DNA of 64,000 bases from Rhodocyclus tenuis (GCF_014197755.1 NZ_JACIGE010000013.1:55165-119164); one strand, 5' to 3'; positions 16,865 through 26,557 are shown, numbered from the stretch's first letter. A program made the numbers and translations. The notes: generated from the sequence alone by a model not told the origin.

Positions 16865-17775
16865 CCGGCGGCCTTCCCGCACAGGCTGCCCTGCACGCCA
16901 TTGGCGGCCAGTTCGTTGGCAATGGCGTTGGCCGCCGGGAAACTGGTGTAACACCAGTCCGGCGCGATCAGCGTCGGTTCGCGCGCCGTCGCGCTGATGC
17001 GGTGGAAAACGACTTCCGGCGGCGTGCGCCGGATCAGCTCGGCGGCCATCGCCGAATAATCGGCCAGCGTTGGCGGCACCACCTCGCCGCGCGCGTACTG
17101 CGCCGCCATGCTGCAGCCCTTGACAATCATCAGCGGGTGCAGCTTGATCCCCTCGACGCCGAGTTCGAGTACGCGCGCGTGCGTTTCGCGCATCATCGCC
17201 GGCGTTTCGCCGGGCAGGCCGAGGATCAGGTGCGCGCACACCGGCACACCGTAGCGCTGCGCCCGCGCCACCGCGTCGGCGTAAGCGGCGAAACCGTGGC
17301 CGCGGTTGATCAAGGCCAGCGTCGCGTCGTGCGCGCTCTGCAGGCCGAGTTCGAGCCACACCTCGTAACCCTGCGCGCGATAGCCGGCGAGGATTTCGAG
17401 CACGCCGTCGGGAACGCAGTCCGGGCGCGTGCCGACGCACAGGCCGACCACGTCCTCGTGACTCGTCGCCTCGGCGTAGAGCCGGCGCAACTCCTCGACC
17501 TCTGCGTAGGTGTTGGTATAGGCCTGAAAGTAGGCAAGGTAGCGCGTCGCGCGCTTCAGCTCGGACTTGCGCGCGATCAGTTGCGCGCCGACCGTTGCCT
17601 CGGCCTTGTCTTCGCTGAACGAAAGTACGCTGCAGAAGGTGCAGCCGCCACGCCCGAGCGTTCCGTCGCGGTTGGGACAGGTGAAGCCGGCGTGCAGCGA
17701 AAGCTTGCGCACGCGCGTGCCGAAGCGCGCCTTCAGATGCCGGCCGAGCGTATTGAGGTAGGTTTCGAGCTGCAC
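16861..17775 (-). CDS. TIGR01212-family radical SAM protein (YhcC-like)
   Basis: About 304 residues. The [4Fe-4S]/SAM motif is of the YhcC type: FTCPNRDGTLGRGGCTFC, with a long gap between the first and second Cys. Further features are AYFQAYTNTYA, DVVGLCVGTRPDC, GLQSAHDATLALINRGH, and HLILGLPGE. The substrate of this family is not firmly established; it is related to Elp3/HemN-type enzymes. The start is uncertain: GTG 17775 gives the usual length, and TTG 17811 is also possible; no clear RBS is seen for either. Confidence 0.85.
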   Translation of the reverse strand: MQLETYLNTLGRHLKARFGTRVRKLSLHAGFTCPNRDGTLGRGGCTFCSVLSFSEDKAEATVGAQLIARKSELKRATRYLAYFQAYTNTYAEVEELRRLYAEATSHEDVVGLCVGTRPDCVPDGVLEILAGYRAQGYEVWLELGLQSAHDATLALINRGHGFAAYADAVARAQRYGVPVCAHLILGLPGETPAMMRETHARVLELGVEGIKLHPLMIVKGCSMAAQYARGEVVPPTLADYSAMAAELIRRTPPEVVFHRISATAREPTLIAPDWCYTSFPAANAIANELAANGVQGSLCGKAAG

Positions 17776-18117
17776 AGGAGATGAACCGGGGAAGAAACGC
17801 CACGCAGACAACGGGCGGCGAATGGTAACACCCGGACAGCGTCAGCACTGCTGTCGCCCCGGGTCCGTGGCAGGCCTCACGGTGTTCAGGCGGCGCCCTT
17901 CCGGAACGCCCGAGCGGCCCGAGAACAGCCGCCGGCGGACGGCAAGTCAGCCACGCGACTCGCACACACGCCTCGCGCACGCGATCGGCGGCCACCTGAA
18001 CGGATTCCGCAGGCCCACCAGCAGCAGACATTCAGAGAACGGGCCCTCCCGCGGCGGTAAAATGCGCGACCGATGCTCGGGCATCGACGACTATCCCCAC
18101 CGTTCTCGGAGTTTCTC
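17776..18117. other. Intergenic region, divergent promoters expected
   Basis: Holds the divergent starts of the radical-SAM and CoA-ligase genes. An imperfect hairpin occurs at 17830-17864. No gene, RNA or repeat was recognised. Confidence 0.5.
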
Positions 18118-19782
18118 ATGCCGGTCAAATTGGTCCAGGCGACCACTTCTGCCTACCAGTACCCGCTGCTCATCAAGCAGCTTCTGCTCACCCCGCTGGT
18201 CATCGCGCCCGAACAGGAAATCACCTACCAGGGGCGACTGCGCTACAACTACCGCGAGTTGCGCGCGCGCATCGGCCGTCTGGCCAGCGGTCTGGCCGGA
18301 CTGGGCGTCGAGGCGGGGCAGACGGTGGCAGTGATGGACTGGGATAGCCACCGCTATCTGGAGTGTTTTTTCGCGGTACCGATGATGGGCGCCGTGCTGC
18401 AGACGGTGAACGTCCGCTTCAATCCGGAGCAGATCCTGTACACGCTGAACCACGCCGAGGCCGACGTCCTGCTGGTCAACAGCGAGTTCCTGCCGGTGCT
18501 GGCGAGCATCGCCGGCCGTCTCGAAACGGTGAAAACCTTCGTCCTCCTCAGCGACGACGAAGCCGCTGCCGCGGGCGAAATGCCGGTAACGGTGGCCGCC
18601 GAGTACGAGGCACTGCTGGCGTCGGCCAGCGCCGACTTTGAATTTGCCGATTTCGACGAGAACGCGCAGGCGACGACTTTCTACACCACCGGTACCACCG
18701 GCCAGCCCAAGGGCGTCTACTTCAGCCATCGCCAACTGGTGCTGCATGCGCTCGGCTGTGCCGCAGCGCTCGGTGGCGCGCACGCCAACGGCCGCCTGCA
18801 TCGCGAAGACGTGTATATGCCGATGACGCCGATGTTCCACGTGCACGCCTGGGGCTTCCCGTACATCGCGACGATGCTCGGACTGAAGCAGGTCTATCCG
18901 GGGCGTTACCAGCCCGACGTACTCTGTCGCCTGATCGCCGAGGAAGGCGTCACCTTCTCGCACTGCGTGCCGACGATCCTGCATCTCGTGCTCGGCCATC
19001 CGCACGCCAAAGAGCTCGACCTCTCCAACTGGAAACTGATCATCGGCGGCTCGGCGATGCCGGAAGCAATGGCCATCGCCGCGCACCAGCGCGGCATTGA
19101 CCTGTTCACCGGCTACGGCATGTCGGAAACCTGCCCGGTGCTCACCCTCGCCCACCTGAAGTTCGACGACATGAAACTGTCGGCGGAAGAGCAGGCGGTG
19201 CTGCGTGCCAAGACCGGACTGCCACTGCCGCTGGTCGACCTGCGCATCGTCGATGGCGAAATGCAGGATGTGGCGCACGACGGCAAGGCGAGCGGCGAAG
19301 TCGTCGTGCGCTCGCCATGGCTGACGCAAGGCTACCTCAAGGCGCCCGTCGAATCCGAAGAGTTGTGGGCCGGCGGCTACCTGCACACCTCGGACATCGG
19401 CAACATCAATGCCGCCGGCTATCTGAAGGTCACCGACCGCATCAAGGACGTGATCAAGGTCGGCGGCGAATGGACCTCTTCGCTGCAACTCGAAGACATC
19501 ATCGCCAAACACGAAGCCGTGCAGGAAGTCGCTGTCGTCGGTACGCCCGACGCCAAGTGGGGCGAACGGCCGCTGGCGCTGGTGCTGCTGAAACCCGAGC
19601 ATGTCGGCAAGCTGAGCGAGCACGCGTTGCGCAACTTCGCGGCGCAGGCGATCGACGCCTCGGGCTGTTCGCGCTATGGCGTCCTGCTGCAGGTTTCCTT
19701 CGTCAAGCGGCTGCTGAAGACCAGCGTCGGCAAGATGAACAAGCGCGACATGCGCGCCGATCCGCAGGCCTTGCGCGACTGA
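18118..19782 (+). CDS. Fatty acid--CoA ligase, AlkK-like AMP-binding enzyme
   Basis: 554 residues. It activates a fatty acid with ATP and CoA via an acyl-adenylate. The P-loop-like motif TTGTTGQPKGVYFSH is near residues 200-215; GYGMSETCPV is the A5 motif; YLHTSDIGNINAAGYLKVTDRIKDVIKVGGEW covers the A7-A8 hinge; the catalytic Lys of A10 lies in KTSVGKMNKRD. Similarity to medium/long-chain AlkK-type ligases is clear, but chain length cannot be read from the sequence. ATG 18118 agrees with the family N-terminus; the frame is open 15 codons upstream. It stands alone. Confidence 0.9.
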   Translation: MPVKLVQATTSAYQYPLLIKQLLLTPLVIAPEQEITYQGRLRYNYRELRARIGRLASGLAGLGVEAGQTVAVMDWDSHRYLECFFAVPMMGAVLQTVNVRFNPEQILYTLNHAEADVLLVNSEFLPVLASIAGRLETVKTFVLLSDDEAAAAGEMPVTVAAEYEALLASASADFEFADFDENAQATTFYTTGTTGQPKGVYFSHRQLVLHALGCAAALGGAHANGRLHREDVYMPMTPMFHVHAWGFPYIATMLGLKQVYPGRYQPDVLCRLIAEEGVTFSHCVPTILHLVLGHPHAKELDLSNWKLIIGGSAMPEAMAIAAHQRGIDLFTGYGMSETCPVLTLAHLKFDDMKLSAEEQAVLRAKTGLPLPLVDLRIVDGEMQDVAHDGKASGEVVVRSPWLTQGYLKAPVESEELWAGGYLHTSDIGNINAAGYLKVTDRIKDVIKVGGEWTSSLQLEDIIAKHEAVQEVAVVGTPDAKWGERPLALVLLKPEHVGKLSEHALRNFAAQAIDASGCSRYGVLLQVSFVKRLLKTSVGKMNKRDMRADPQALRD

Positions 19783-19826
19783 GCCAGTTGGCCGGGGTGC
19801 CGGCTCTGGCTGGCACCCGACGCATC

Positions 19827-20735
19827 CTAAAGCAGCGTTTCCGGCTGCTCGATCATCTGCTGATAGATCATGCTCTGCAGGATCAGCGTGTCGTTTGGCT
19901 GCAGATTGATGAATTCAAGCCCGTGGTTGATCAGGCTGGTCTTGCTATTGGCGGAGTTCTCGTCGACGAACTGCGCCCGCACGATGGCCGAAATGCTCAG
20001 AAGCGTCTCGATCGAGTGCAGATTCACGCGAAAAGCGACGCGAATCGTCCCGCCTTTCTTGCCGAGCGGCCGCCGGCTGGCCAGAAGGGCGCCCTTGGCG
20101 CTGATATTGACGAGGATTCCGGAGATATGCTCTTCACCGGTTTCTTCGCTGGTGACGCTGCACACCAGACGGCTTTTCACGCGCGGTGCCTTGCGGATGA
20201 CGACGCCCTTCACCTCGGCGGGGAATGACAGGTGCAGGTACTCGAAGGGAATCTTGACGAGCTTCTCGACCGTCGCCGAAAAACCGAACGCATTCTGGCT
20301 GGTGAATACGCGCACGACCAGATCGTCGCCTTCAACGATCTGCAGGCGCAAGCCGTTGGTTTCGCGCGGCGCAGAAACCAGCACGCTCAGGTTCTTGACA
20401 TAGCCGATCAGGCGGACGATGACGCGATCCATGGCAAAGCGCGCGGGCGGCTGGATCTGCAGCCGGTCGCCGATCTTCAGCTTCATCTCCTCGAAGGTGA
20501 AGCTCGATTCCTGCCCACCCAGACCGGTGGCACCCGTCTCATCGCCGCCCGCAGCAGCCGGACCCTGCTCCGGCTGCTCGCGGCAGGCCTGACCGCTGAT
20601 CAGGAGTTTGAGGTGCGCCTTGGTATGAACGATATCGCCGGCGGCGGCAAGGCGATTGCCTTCAGGGTCGAGCACGTCCCAGGAAAGGGGCTTGCCGAGT
20701 TCGATTTCGTTCTCGCTGATTGCAATCCGAGCCAT
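19827..20735 (-). CDS. PilZ domain protein with YcgR-like N-terminal domain
   Basis: 302 residues from ATG 20735. The C-terminal PilZ domain shows RKAPRVKSR (RxxxR type) and LVNISAKGALL (N/DxSxxG), the two c-di-GMP-binding signatures. The middle region (MKLKIGDRLQIQPP) resembles the YcgR-type flagellar brake domain. Such proteins bind c-di-GMP and slow or reverse the flagellar motor, or act on other outputs. The frame extends to 20834 without a better start. It converges with the CoA ligase. The first ~80 residues are not assigned. Confidence 0.8.
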   Translation of the reverse strand: MARIAISENEIELGKPLSWDVLDPEGNRLAAAGDIVHTKAHLKLLISGQACREQPEQGPAAAGGDETGATGLGGQESSFTFEEMKLKIGDRLQIQPPARFAMDRVIVRLIGYVKNLSVLVSAPRETNGLRLQIVEGDDLVVRVFTSQNAFGFSATVEKLVKIPFEYLHLSFPAEVKGVVIRKAPRVKSRLVCSVTSEETGEEHISGILVNISAKGALLASRRPLGKKGGTIRVAFRVNLHSIETLLSISAIVRAQFVDENSANSKTSLINHGLEFINLQPNDTLILQSMIYQQMIEQPETLL

Positions 20736-20917
20736 TACCCGCGTCTCTGAGCTTGTTGCGATCACCAACACCGCCCGCTCAAGCGAGTCGAGGCACCGGT
20801 GATTTCCCCCACGCCGTTGCCCCAGTCGGGACAACCCCCATTTTGCTGAACCCTTGCTGCAGCTGCCGCTCCGCGAGTGTAGCTCGCCTCGGCCTATTCA
20901 CCCAAAACATCAACGGA

Positions 20918-21310
20918 TCAAAAACCGAGCAGCAGCAGCGCGCCGGCAGCCGCCAGCGTGGCCAGGAAAGCGGCGCCATAGAAGATGAGGCGCGCGCCGT
21001 TGCCGGCATCAATGCCCAGATCGTGCAGGCTGTGGAAGATGCGGTGCGCCGCGTGCCAGAAGAACAAGGCGACGACGGCGAGCAGGATCGCCTTGCCGAG
21101 CGGGTTCTGCGCCAGCGCCAGCATGTTGTGGTAGCTCATCGCGTCGGCCGGCAACAGCAGGCCGAGCGGCACGGCGATGCCGGTGATCAGCACCAGCATC
21201 GGCGCGATCAGCGCCGAGAGCATGCCGCCGGCACCGAACAAGGCCCAGAAGATCGGTTCCGGCGAGCGCCGTGTCTGCGCCGGACGGCGGGGATTCGCGG
21301 AATGGTTCAT
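20918..21310 (-). CDS. frdD: Fumarate reductase membrane subunit D
   Basis: 130 residues with three transmembrane helices (FWALFGAGGMLSALIAPMLVLITGI; AILLAVVALFFWHAAHRIFHSLHDLG; FYGAAFLATLAAAGALLLLGF). The His-rich HAAHRIFHSLHDLG segment is typical of FrdD. With FrdC it anchors FrdAB in the inner membrane and binds menaquinol. Its start overlaps the frdC stop by four bases. It is the last gene of the frd operon. Confidence 0.88.
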   Translation of the reverse strand: MNHSANPRRPAQTRRSPEPIFWALFGAGGMLSALIAPMLVLITGIAVPLGLLLPADAMSYHNMLALAQNPLGKAILLAVVALFFWHAAHRIFHSLHDLGIDAGNGARLIFYGAAFLATLAAAGALLLLGF

Positions 21311-21768
21311 CGCGTCAGCCCCCAGACAATGCCGAACAGCGCGAGGCTCGCCGCCGCCGCGACGGCGATGGCGCCAGCGGTAATCGCCGACTGCGCCACG
21401 CGCTTGCCACCGACGAGCAGTGGCGGCATCGTTTTCGGCAGCACCTCGAACCAGGTGACGGTGTGAAAGACGAAGACGGCGAGGAAAACCAGGTGCAGGA
21501 TGGTCGACAGCGGGCTGCGCAAGGCTTCCAGCCAGCCGTTCCACGCCGCTTCGCCCTGCGCCAGCCGGACGAGGCCGACGAGCAGGATCAGCGCGTAGGC
21601 AGCGACGAACACTGCAGTACCCTCGCGCGCCATGTAGCGGACGAAGTACGGATTGCGCAGCCACCAGCCGGCCATCGGCCGCACGTAGGGCCGGCGCGGG
21701 TTGCCCGCCACACCGGGTAACGCCGGCGCCGCGCGGGGCGCTGCCGGCCGCGGATCGGATGCACTCAT
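21307..21768 (-). CDS. frdC: Fumarate reductase membrane subunit C
   Basis: 153 residues. After a Pro/Ala-rich N-terminus comes the FrdC signature RRPYVRPMAGWWLRNPYFVRYMAREGTAVFV, then further membrane helices including HLVFLAVFVFHTVTWFEVLPKTMPP. It forms the quinol-binding anchor with FrdD and would not bind haem in the E. coli-type enzyme. The start overlaps the frdB stop by four bases. An N-terminal extension of ~20 residues compared with the E. coli protein is visible. Confidence 0.9.
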   Translation of the reverse strand: MSASDPRPAAPRAAPALPGVAGNPRRPYVRPMAGWWLRNPYFVRYMAREGTAVFVAAYALILLVGLVRLAQGEAAWNGWLEALRSPLSTILHLVFLAVFVFHTVTWFEVLPKTMPPLLVGGKRVAQSAITAGAIAVAAAASLALFGIVWGLTR

Positions 21769-22523
21769 TTGCCGCCTCCCTTGCCGAGAAAGCCCATGAA
21801 ATACTCGCGCACGCTGGCGCCCTTGGCCTGATTGACGGCGCTCGCCGGATCGACGCCCTTGGGGCAGACCTCGGAGCAGTAGCCGACCGCCGTGCAATGG
21901 AAAGCGCCGCTCTCGGCGCCGACCACCGGCATGCGCTGCGCGGCGCCACCGTCGCGCGAATCGCTGTTGTAGCGGAAGAGCAGCGCCAGCGCCGCCGGGC
22001 CGACGAAATCGGGCGAGAGACCGACCTGCGGGCAAGCCGCGTAGCAGAGCAGGCAGTTGATGCACGAACTGTACTGCGCGTAGGCGTCGAGTTGCGCCGG
22101 CGTCTGCAGGTATTCGCCAGCGCTGAGCGGACGTGGCTCCTTCGGGATGATGTAGGGCTTGATGCTCTCCAGTTTCTCGACGAAGCTGTCCATGACGATC
22201 ACCAGATCGCGCTCGATCGGGAAGTTCGCCAGCGCCTCGACGCGAACGCGCCCCTTGCCGGCGTAGTCGCGCAGGAAGCTCTTGCACGACAGCTTGGGAA
22301 TGCCGTCGATCATCACGCCGCAGCTGCCGCAGATCGCCTGCCGGCACGACCAGCGGAACGACAGCGTGCCGTCGAGCTGGTCCTTGATGTACTGCAGGCC
22401 CTGCAGCACCGACATGTCGTCGCTGTAGGGAACGACGTACGTCTGCGGGAAGGGCGCAGCGTCCTGCTCGGGACGGTAGCGCAGGACTTCGATTTCGATG
22501 GTCTTCTCGTTCGTGCTCATCAC
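21765..22523 (-). CDS. frdB: Fumarate reductase iron-sulfur subunit
   Basis: 252 residues. The N-terminal plant-type [2Fe-2S] domain has CRQAICGSCGVMIDG plus a later Cys (LSCKSF). The C-terminal half holds CINCLLCYAACP and CTAVGYCSEVCPKGVDP for the 4Fe-4S and 3Fe-4S clusters. It passes electrons from quinol (FrdCD) to the flavin in FrdA. Its start overlaps the frdA stop by four bases. The complete cluster set indicates a working subunit. Confidence 0.95.
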   Translation of the reverse strand: MMSTNEKTIEIEVLRYRPEQDAAPFPQTYVVPYSDDMSVLQGLQYIKDQLDGTLSFRWSCRQAICGSCGVMIDGIPKLSCKSFLRDYAGKGRVRVEALANFPIERDLVIVMDSFVEKLESIKPYIIPKEPRPLSAGEYLQTPAQLDAYAQYSSCINCLLCYAACPQVGLSPDFVGPAALALLFRYNSDSRDGGAAQRMPVVGAESGAFHCTAVGYCSEVCPKGVDPASAVNQAKGASVREYFMGFLGKGGGK

Positions 22524-24343
22524 GCCTTCCCGTCTGCTGCATTGCCGGCCGCCTGCGCGGCGGCCTGTTCCATTTTTTCGCCGGCGGCGCCGTAGGCGCG
22601 CGTCGCTGGCTGCGAGCGGGTGATCTTCACCGCGCCATAGTCGATGCGCGGCGGCTCGCCCGGCACGTAGTGCGCCAGCGTGTGCTTGAGGAAATTCTCG
22701 TCGTCGCGTGCCTCGAAGCCGTCGAGGCGCTGGTGCGCGCCGCGCGACTCGCGCCGGTTGATCGCCGAATGCGCGATCGCCTGCGCCACGTCGAGCTGGT
22801 AGTCGAGCTCGATGGCGAGCAGCCAGTCGCTGTTCCAGACGCTCGACTTGTCCTCGACGAGCACATTGGCGAAGCGCTCGCGCAGTTCGCTAAGCTTGTC
22901 GCAGGTCGCCTGCATGCTCTCGGCCAAGCGGTAGATGCCGCAACCGGCTTCCATCGTTGCCGCCATTTCGTGGCGCAGCAGCGCGATGCGTTCGCCGCTG
23001 CCGGAGGCCGGCGCGCGCGCGCGTAGGGCCAGCGCCCGCTCGCGCGCCGCTTCCGCCTGCCGTAGCAGCGTGTCGCCCGGTGCCGGCGCCGCGCTGCGCG
23101 CGAAGGCCGCCGCGGCGAGACCGGCGCTCTTGCCGAAGACGCACAGTTCGGCCAGCGAGTTGGAACCGAGCCGGTTGGCGCCGTGGATGCCGACGCTCGA
23201 ACACTCGCCGACGGCGTAGAGGCCGGGCAGCGGCGTTGCGCACTGGCCGTCGACGAGGATGCCGCCCATCGTGTAATGCACCGCCGGCCGCACCGGGATC
23301 GGCGTCTGCGCCGGGTCGATGCCGAGAAACTCCTCGGCCAGTTCGCAGATCTGCGGCAGGCGCTCGCGCAGTTTCTTCTCGCCGAGGTGGCGCAGGTCGA
23401 GGTTAACGTAGCTGCCGTGCTTGCCGGCGAGCGTGCGCCCTTTCTGCTCCTCGTACCAGAAGGCCTGGCTCAGCCGGTCGCGCGGACCGAGTTCCATTGC
23501 CTTGTTGCGCGGCGTCGGCTCGGCCGGGCCGAGACCGTAATCCTGCAGGTAGCGGTAGCCGTCCTTATTGACCAGGAAACCGCCCTCGCCGCGGCAGGCT
23601 TCGGTAAACAAGAGGCCAGTGCCCGGCATGCAGGTCGGGTGGTACTGCACGAACTCCATGTCGCGCAGCGGCACGCCGTGGCGATAGGCGAGCGCCATGC
23701 CGTCGCCGGTGACGATGCCGGCGTTGGTGTTCTCGCGGAAGACGCGACCAGCGCCGCCGGTGGCGATGATCACCGACCTGGCCTCGATCAGCGTGAAGCC
23801 CCCGGAGGCGACCTCGATGGCAACGACGCCCTGCGCACGCCCGTCCTCGACCACCAGATCGACGCAGAAATACTCGTCAAAACGACGGATCGACGGGTAC
23901 TTGAGCGAGGTCTGGAAGAGCGTGTGCAGCATGTGGAAGCCGGTCTTGTCGGCAGCAAACCAGGTGCGCTCGATCTTCATGCCGCCGAAGGCGCGCACGT
24001 TCACATGGCCGTCGGCCTTGCGGCTCCACGGACAGCCCCAGTGCTCAAGCTGCACCATCTCCTCGGTGCAGCGCGCGACGAAATCCTCGACGACGTCCTG
24101 CTCGCACAGCCAGTCGCCGCCGGAAACAGTGTCGTTGAAGTGATGCTCGAGGCTGTCGTGCGCCTGCACGACACCGGCCGATCCGCCTTCGGCGGCGACC
24201 GTGTGCGAGCGCATCGGATAGACCTTGGAGACCAGCGCCACGCGCAGCGTCGGCTCGGCCTCGGCGATGGCGATGGCCGCGCGCAGCCCGGCGCCGCCGG
24301 CACCGACGATGACCACGTCGGCCTTGAATATTTCCACGTTCAT
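22520..24343 (-). CDS. frdA: Fumarate reductase flavoprotein subunit
   Basis: 607 residues. The N-terminal Rossmann fold DVVIVGAGGAGLRAAIAIAE binds FAD; MRSHTVAAEGGSAGV contains the His that attaches FAD covalently. Active-site segments include YHPTCMPGTGLLFTEACRGEGGF and the VHYTMGGILVDG loop. The gene order A-B-C-D and FrdC/FrdD type anchors support fumarate reductase rather than succinate dehydrogenase. It would allow fumarate respiration at low oxygen, consistent with microaerobic N2 fixation. First gene of frdABCD, whose genes all overlap by four bases. Confidence 0.94.
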   Translation of the reverse strand: MNVEIFKADVVIVGAGGAGLRAAIAIAEAEPTLRVALVSKVYPMRSHTVAAEGGSAGVVQAHDSLEHHFNDTVSGGDWLCEQDVVEDFVARCTEEMVQLEHWGCPWSRKADGHVNVRAFGGMKIERTWFAADKTGFHMLHTLFQTSLKYPSIRRFDEYFCVDLVVEDGRAQGVVAIEVASGGFTLIEARSVIIATGGAGRVFRENTNAGIVTGDGMALAYRHGVPLRDMEFVQYHPTCMPGTGLLFTEACRGEGGFLVNKDGYRYLQDYGLGPAEPTPRNKAMELGPRDRLSQAFWYEEQKGRTLAGKHGSYVNLDLRHLGEKKLRERLPQICELAEEFLGIDPAQTPIPVRPAVHYTMGGILVDGQCATPLPGLYAVGECSSVGIHGANRLGSNSLAELCVFGKSAGLAAAAFARSAAPAPGDTLLRQAEAARERALALRARAPASGSGERIALLRHEMAATMEAGCGIYRLAESMQATCDKLSELRERFANVLVEDKSSVWNSDWLLAIELDYQLDVAQAIAHSAINRRESRGAHQRLDGFEARDDENFLKHTLAHYVPGEPPRIDYGAVKITRSQPATRAYGAAGEKMEQAAAQAAGNAADGKA

Positions 24344-24659
24344 TCCTTTCCAGCCTGGCGGGAGCGCGGCGAATGCGGCCTCGCCGCGTCCGCCATCTTA
24401 GCCGCTTTGCACACGGAAGACGAAGCATCCCCAGCAGAACCGGGAATTCTCCGGTTCGTTTCGCGCCACCTGCCCGCGCCGCATGCTGCCGTTCTGCTGC
24501 GAGTGCGGCAGACCTTGACCGGCAAAGCGCCAGCGGCCAGACTCGTGGTCTTGCCGGTGCACGCTGCGTGCCACCGGAAAATTCCTGATGCCCCGGCCCG
24601 CAGCCGCGAGTGCATCGGCGCCATTGATCCCTTTTTTCCGTCAGCTAGGAACCTGCGCA
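24344..24659. other. Intergenic region between frdA and the substrate-binding gene
   Basis: 316 bases between divergent genes. A small inverted repeat (GAACCGG ... CCGGTTC) lies at 24437-24457. No gene or RNA was recognised. Confidence 0.5.
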
Positions 24660-25841
24660 ATGAAGAAAAGCACCCTGATCCAGTGTTCGGCGATCGCCGT
24701 CAGCCTCGCGCTGCTTGGCGGCTGTAGCCAGAAAGACGAAGCCCCGGCAACAGCAGCCCCTGTAGCGGCACCGGAAGCCAAGCTCGTCAAGCTCGGCTTC
24801 GCCGCGCCGCTGACCGGCCCGCAAGCCCACTACGGCAAGGAGATGCAGAACGGCGTCGTGCTCGCCGTCGAAGAAGCCAATGCGGCCAAGGTACAGATCG
24901 GCGGCCAGCCGGTGCGCTTCGAACTGGTCAGCGAAGACGACCAGGCCGATCCGAAACAGGGCACGGCAGTGGCGCAGAAACTGGTCGACGCGAAGATCGC
25001 CGGCATGCTCGGCCACTTCAATTCGGGCACCAGCATCCCGGCCTCGCGCATCTATTCGGAAGCCGGCATCCCCGAAATCGCCATGGCCACTTCGCCGGCC
25101 TACACCGGCAACGGCTACAAGACGACTTTCCGCGCCATGACCAATGATGTGCAGCAAGGCAGCGTCATGGGCCGCTTTGCCGTCGACAAGCTCGGCGCCA
25201 AGCGCATTGCCATCGTCGACGACCGCACCGCCTACGGCCAGGGCCTCGCTGACGAGTTCGAGAAGTCGGCCAAGGAAGCCGGCGCCGAGATCGTCAAGCG
25301 CGAGTTCACCAGCGACAAGGCCAGCGACTTCATGGCCATCCTGACCAGCATCAAGAGCGCCAAACCGGACGTTCTCTTCTTCGGCGGTGCCGACGCGCAG
25401 GCCGGTCCGATGGCGCGGCAGATCAAGCAGCTCGGCATCAAGGCAACGCTGATGGGCGGCGAAATGGTCAAGTCGCCGAACTTCATCACCCTTGCCGGTA
25501 GCGCTGCCGAAGGCACCGTCGCTTCGCTGGCCGGCCTGCCGCTGGCACAGATGCCGGGTGGCAAGGACTACGAGACGAAGTACAAGGCACGCTTCAACGA
25601 GGAAGTGCAGATCTACTCGCCCTACGCCTACGACGCGACCAAAGTCATGATTGAAGCGATGAAGGCCGCCGGCTCGAGCGAACCGGCAAAGTACCTGCCT
25701 TTCCTCGCCAGGACGCAGGTTGCCGGCGTCACCTCGAGCAACATCGCCTACGACGATAAGGGCGACCTGCGCGACGGCGCGATCACCGTCTATAAGGTCG
25801 AAGGCGGCGAATGGAAGGTGCTCGAAGCGGCAGGCAAGTAA
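24660..25841 (+). CDS. Branched-chain amino-acid-type ABC substrate-binding lipoprotein
   Basis: 393 residues. The N-terminus has a lipoprotein signal with lipobox LGGC (Cys ~23), so the protein is anchored in the periplasm. The rest matches the LivJ/peripla_BP_6 fold: LGFAAPLTGPQAHYGKEMQNGVVLAVEEAN, GHFNSGTSIPASRIYSEAGIPEIAMATSPAYT, and GGEMVKSPNFITLAG. It should bind branched-chain amino acids or amides. No permease or ATPase genes are next to it, so it must serve a transporter encoded elsewhere or a sensory role. It ends before a long hairpin (25853-25884). Confidence 0.88.
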   Translation: MKKSTLIQCSAIAVSLALLGGCSQKDEAPATAAPVAAPEAKLVKLGFAAPLTGPQAHYGKEMQNGVVLAVEEANAAKVQIGGQPVRFELVSEDDQADPKQGTAVAQKLVDAKIAGMLGHFNSGTSIPASRIYSEAGIPEIAMATSPAYTGNGYKTTFRAMTNDVQQGSVMGRFAVDKLGAKRIAIVDDRTAYGQGLADEFEKSAKEAGAEIVKREFTSDKASDFMAILTSIKSAKPDVLFFGGADAQAGPMARQIKQLGIKATLMGGEMVKSPNFITLAGSAAEGTVASLAGLPLAQMPGGKDYETKYKARFNEEVQIYSPYAYDATKVMIEAMKAAGSSEPAKYLPFLARTQVAGVTSSNIAYDDKGDLRDGAITVYKVEGGEWKVLEAAGK

Positions 25842-25852
25842 TCTGGCCGCAA

Positions 25853-25884
25853 GCTGCGACCGGCCGAACCCGCCCGGTCGCAGC
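25853..25884 (+). terminator. Hairpin after the substrate-binding gene
   Basis: Perfect 11-bp arms (GCTGCGACCGG / CCGGTCGCAGC) with a 10-base loop, 12 bases after the stop. No T-run, so termination is likely but not certain. Confidence 0.5.
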
Positions 25885-26086
25885 AACAACCTGATTAAAT
25901 TGCGTTATTTTTGCCGTCACCTGATGACAAAAGGGAGACTATACTTGTCGCACTCGGCATCATGGAGCCGGCGCCAGCAACGCCGTCGGTAAGCTGCCAC
26001 GCAGGGAGATTCCGCACAACGATTGTCCGGCCAACAGGACAAAGCCTTCACAAGCAAGGACTTTCAACATCAACGAGGAGGAAGAA

Positions 26087-26536
26087 ATGAAAGCGTCTGT
26101 CTGGATTGCTTCTGCGACGTTCCTGATGTGTTCTGCGGCAATGGCGTCGGAATTCGCCAGCGAAAAGGAAGCCGAAGCCCTGGTCGGCAAGGTGGTGACC
26201 GCAGTCAAGGCCAATAAGGCAAAGACCTACGAGGAGATCACGGCGAAGGATGCGAAGTGGATCGACCGCGATCTCTATCCGGTGGTTTATGGACTCGACG
26301 GCAAGGTGCTGGCGCACGGCCAGAATGCCAAACAGGTCGGCAAGGAACTGATCGATCTGAAGGACCCCGACGGCAAGGCCTTCGTCAAGGAGCGCGTCGA
26401 TCTTGCCAACAGCAAGGGCAAGTTCTGGCAGGACTACAAGTTCACTGACCCGATTACCAAGAAGGCGCTGCCCAAGCGCGCCTACTGTGAAAAGCTCGAC
26501 GATACGGTGATCTGCGCCGGCGTTTATAAACGCTGA
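26087..26536 (+). CDS. Periplasmic single-Cache-domain protein
   Basis: 149 residues. A cleavable signal peptide (MKASVWIASATFLMCSAAMA, site after AMA) is followed by one small Cache domain: AEALVGKVVTAVKANKAKTYEEI, YPVVYGLDGKVLAHGQNAKQVGKELIDLKDPDGKAFVKE, FWQDYKFTDPITKKALPKRAYCEKL. Cache domains bind small ligands such as carboxylates. As a free periplasmic protein just upstream of a chemoreceptor gene, it may present a ligand to that receptor. GAGGAGG precedes the ATG. A terminator-like hairpin follows. Confidence 0.85.
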   Translation: MKASVWIASATFLMCSAAMASEFASEKEAEALVGKVVTAVKANKAKTYEEITAKDAKWIDRDLYPVVYGLDGKVLAHGQNAKQVGKELIDLKDPDGKAFVKERVDLANSKGKFWQDYKFTDPITKKALPKRAYCEKLDDTVICAGVYKR

Positions 26537-26557
26537 GTTGCGCAGATGTAATGGCGG

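Noticed and set aside
15260..18031. A 923-codon minus-strand frame covering the nifY region and the radical-SAM gene
   Set aside because: It runs in the wrong frame opposite verified genes and has no recognisable domain.
19801..19830. TGGCAC resembling a sigma54 -24 element after the CoA ligase gene
   Set aside because: No TTGC element at the required distance, and it lies between convergent genes.
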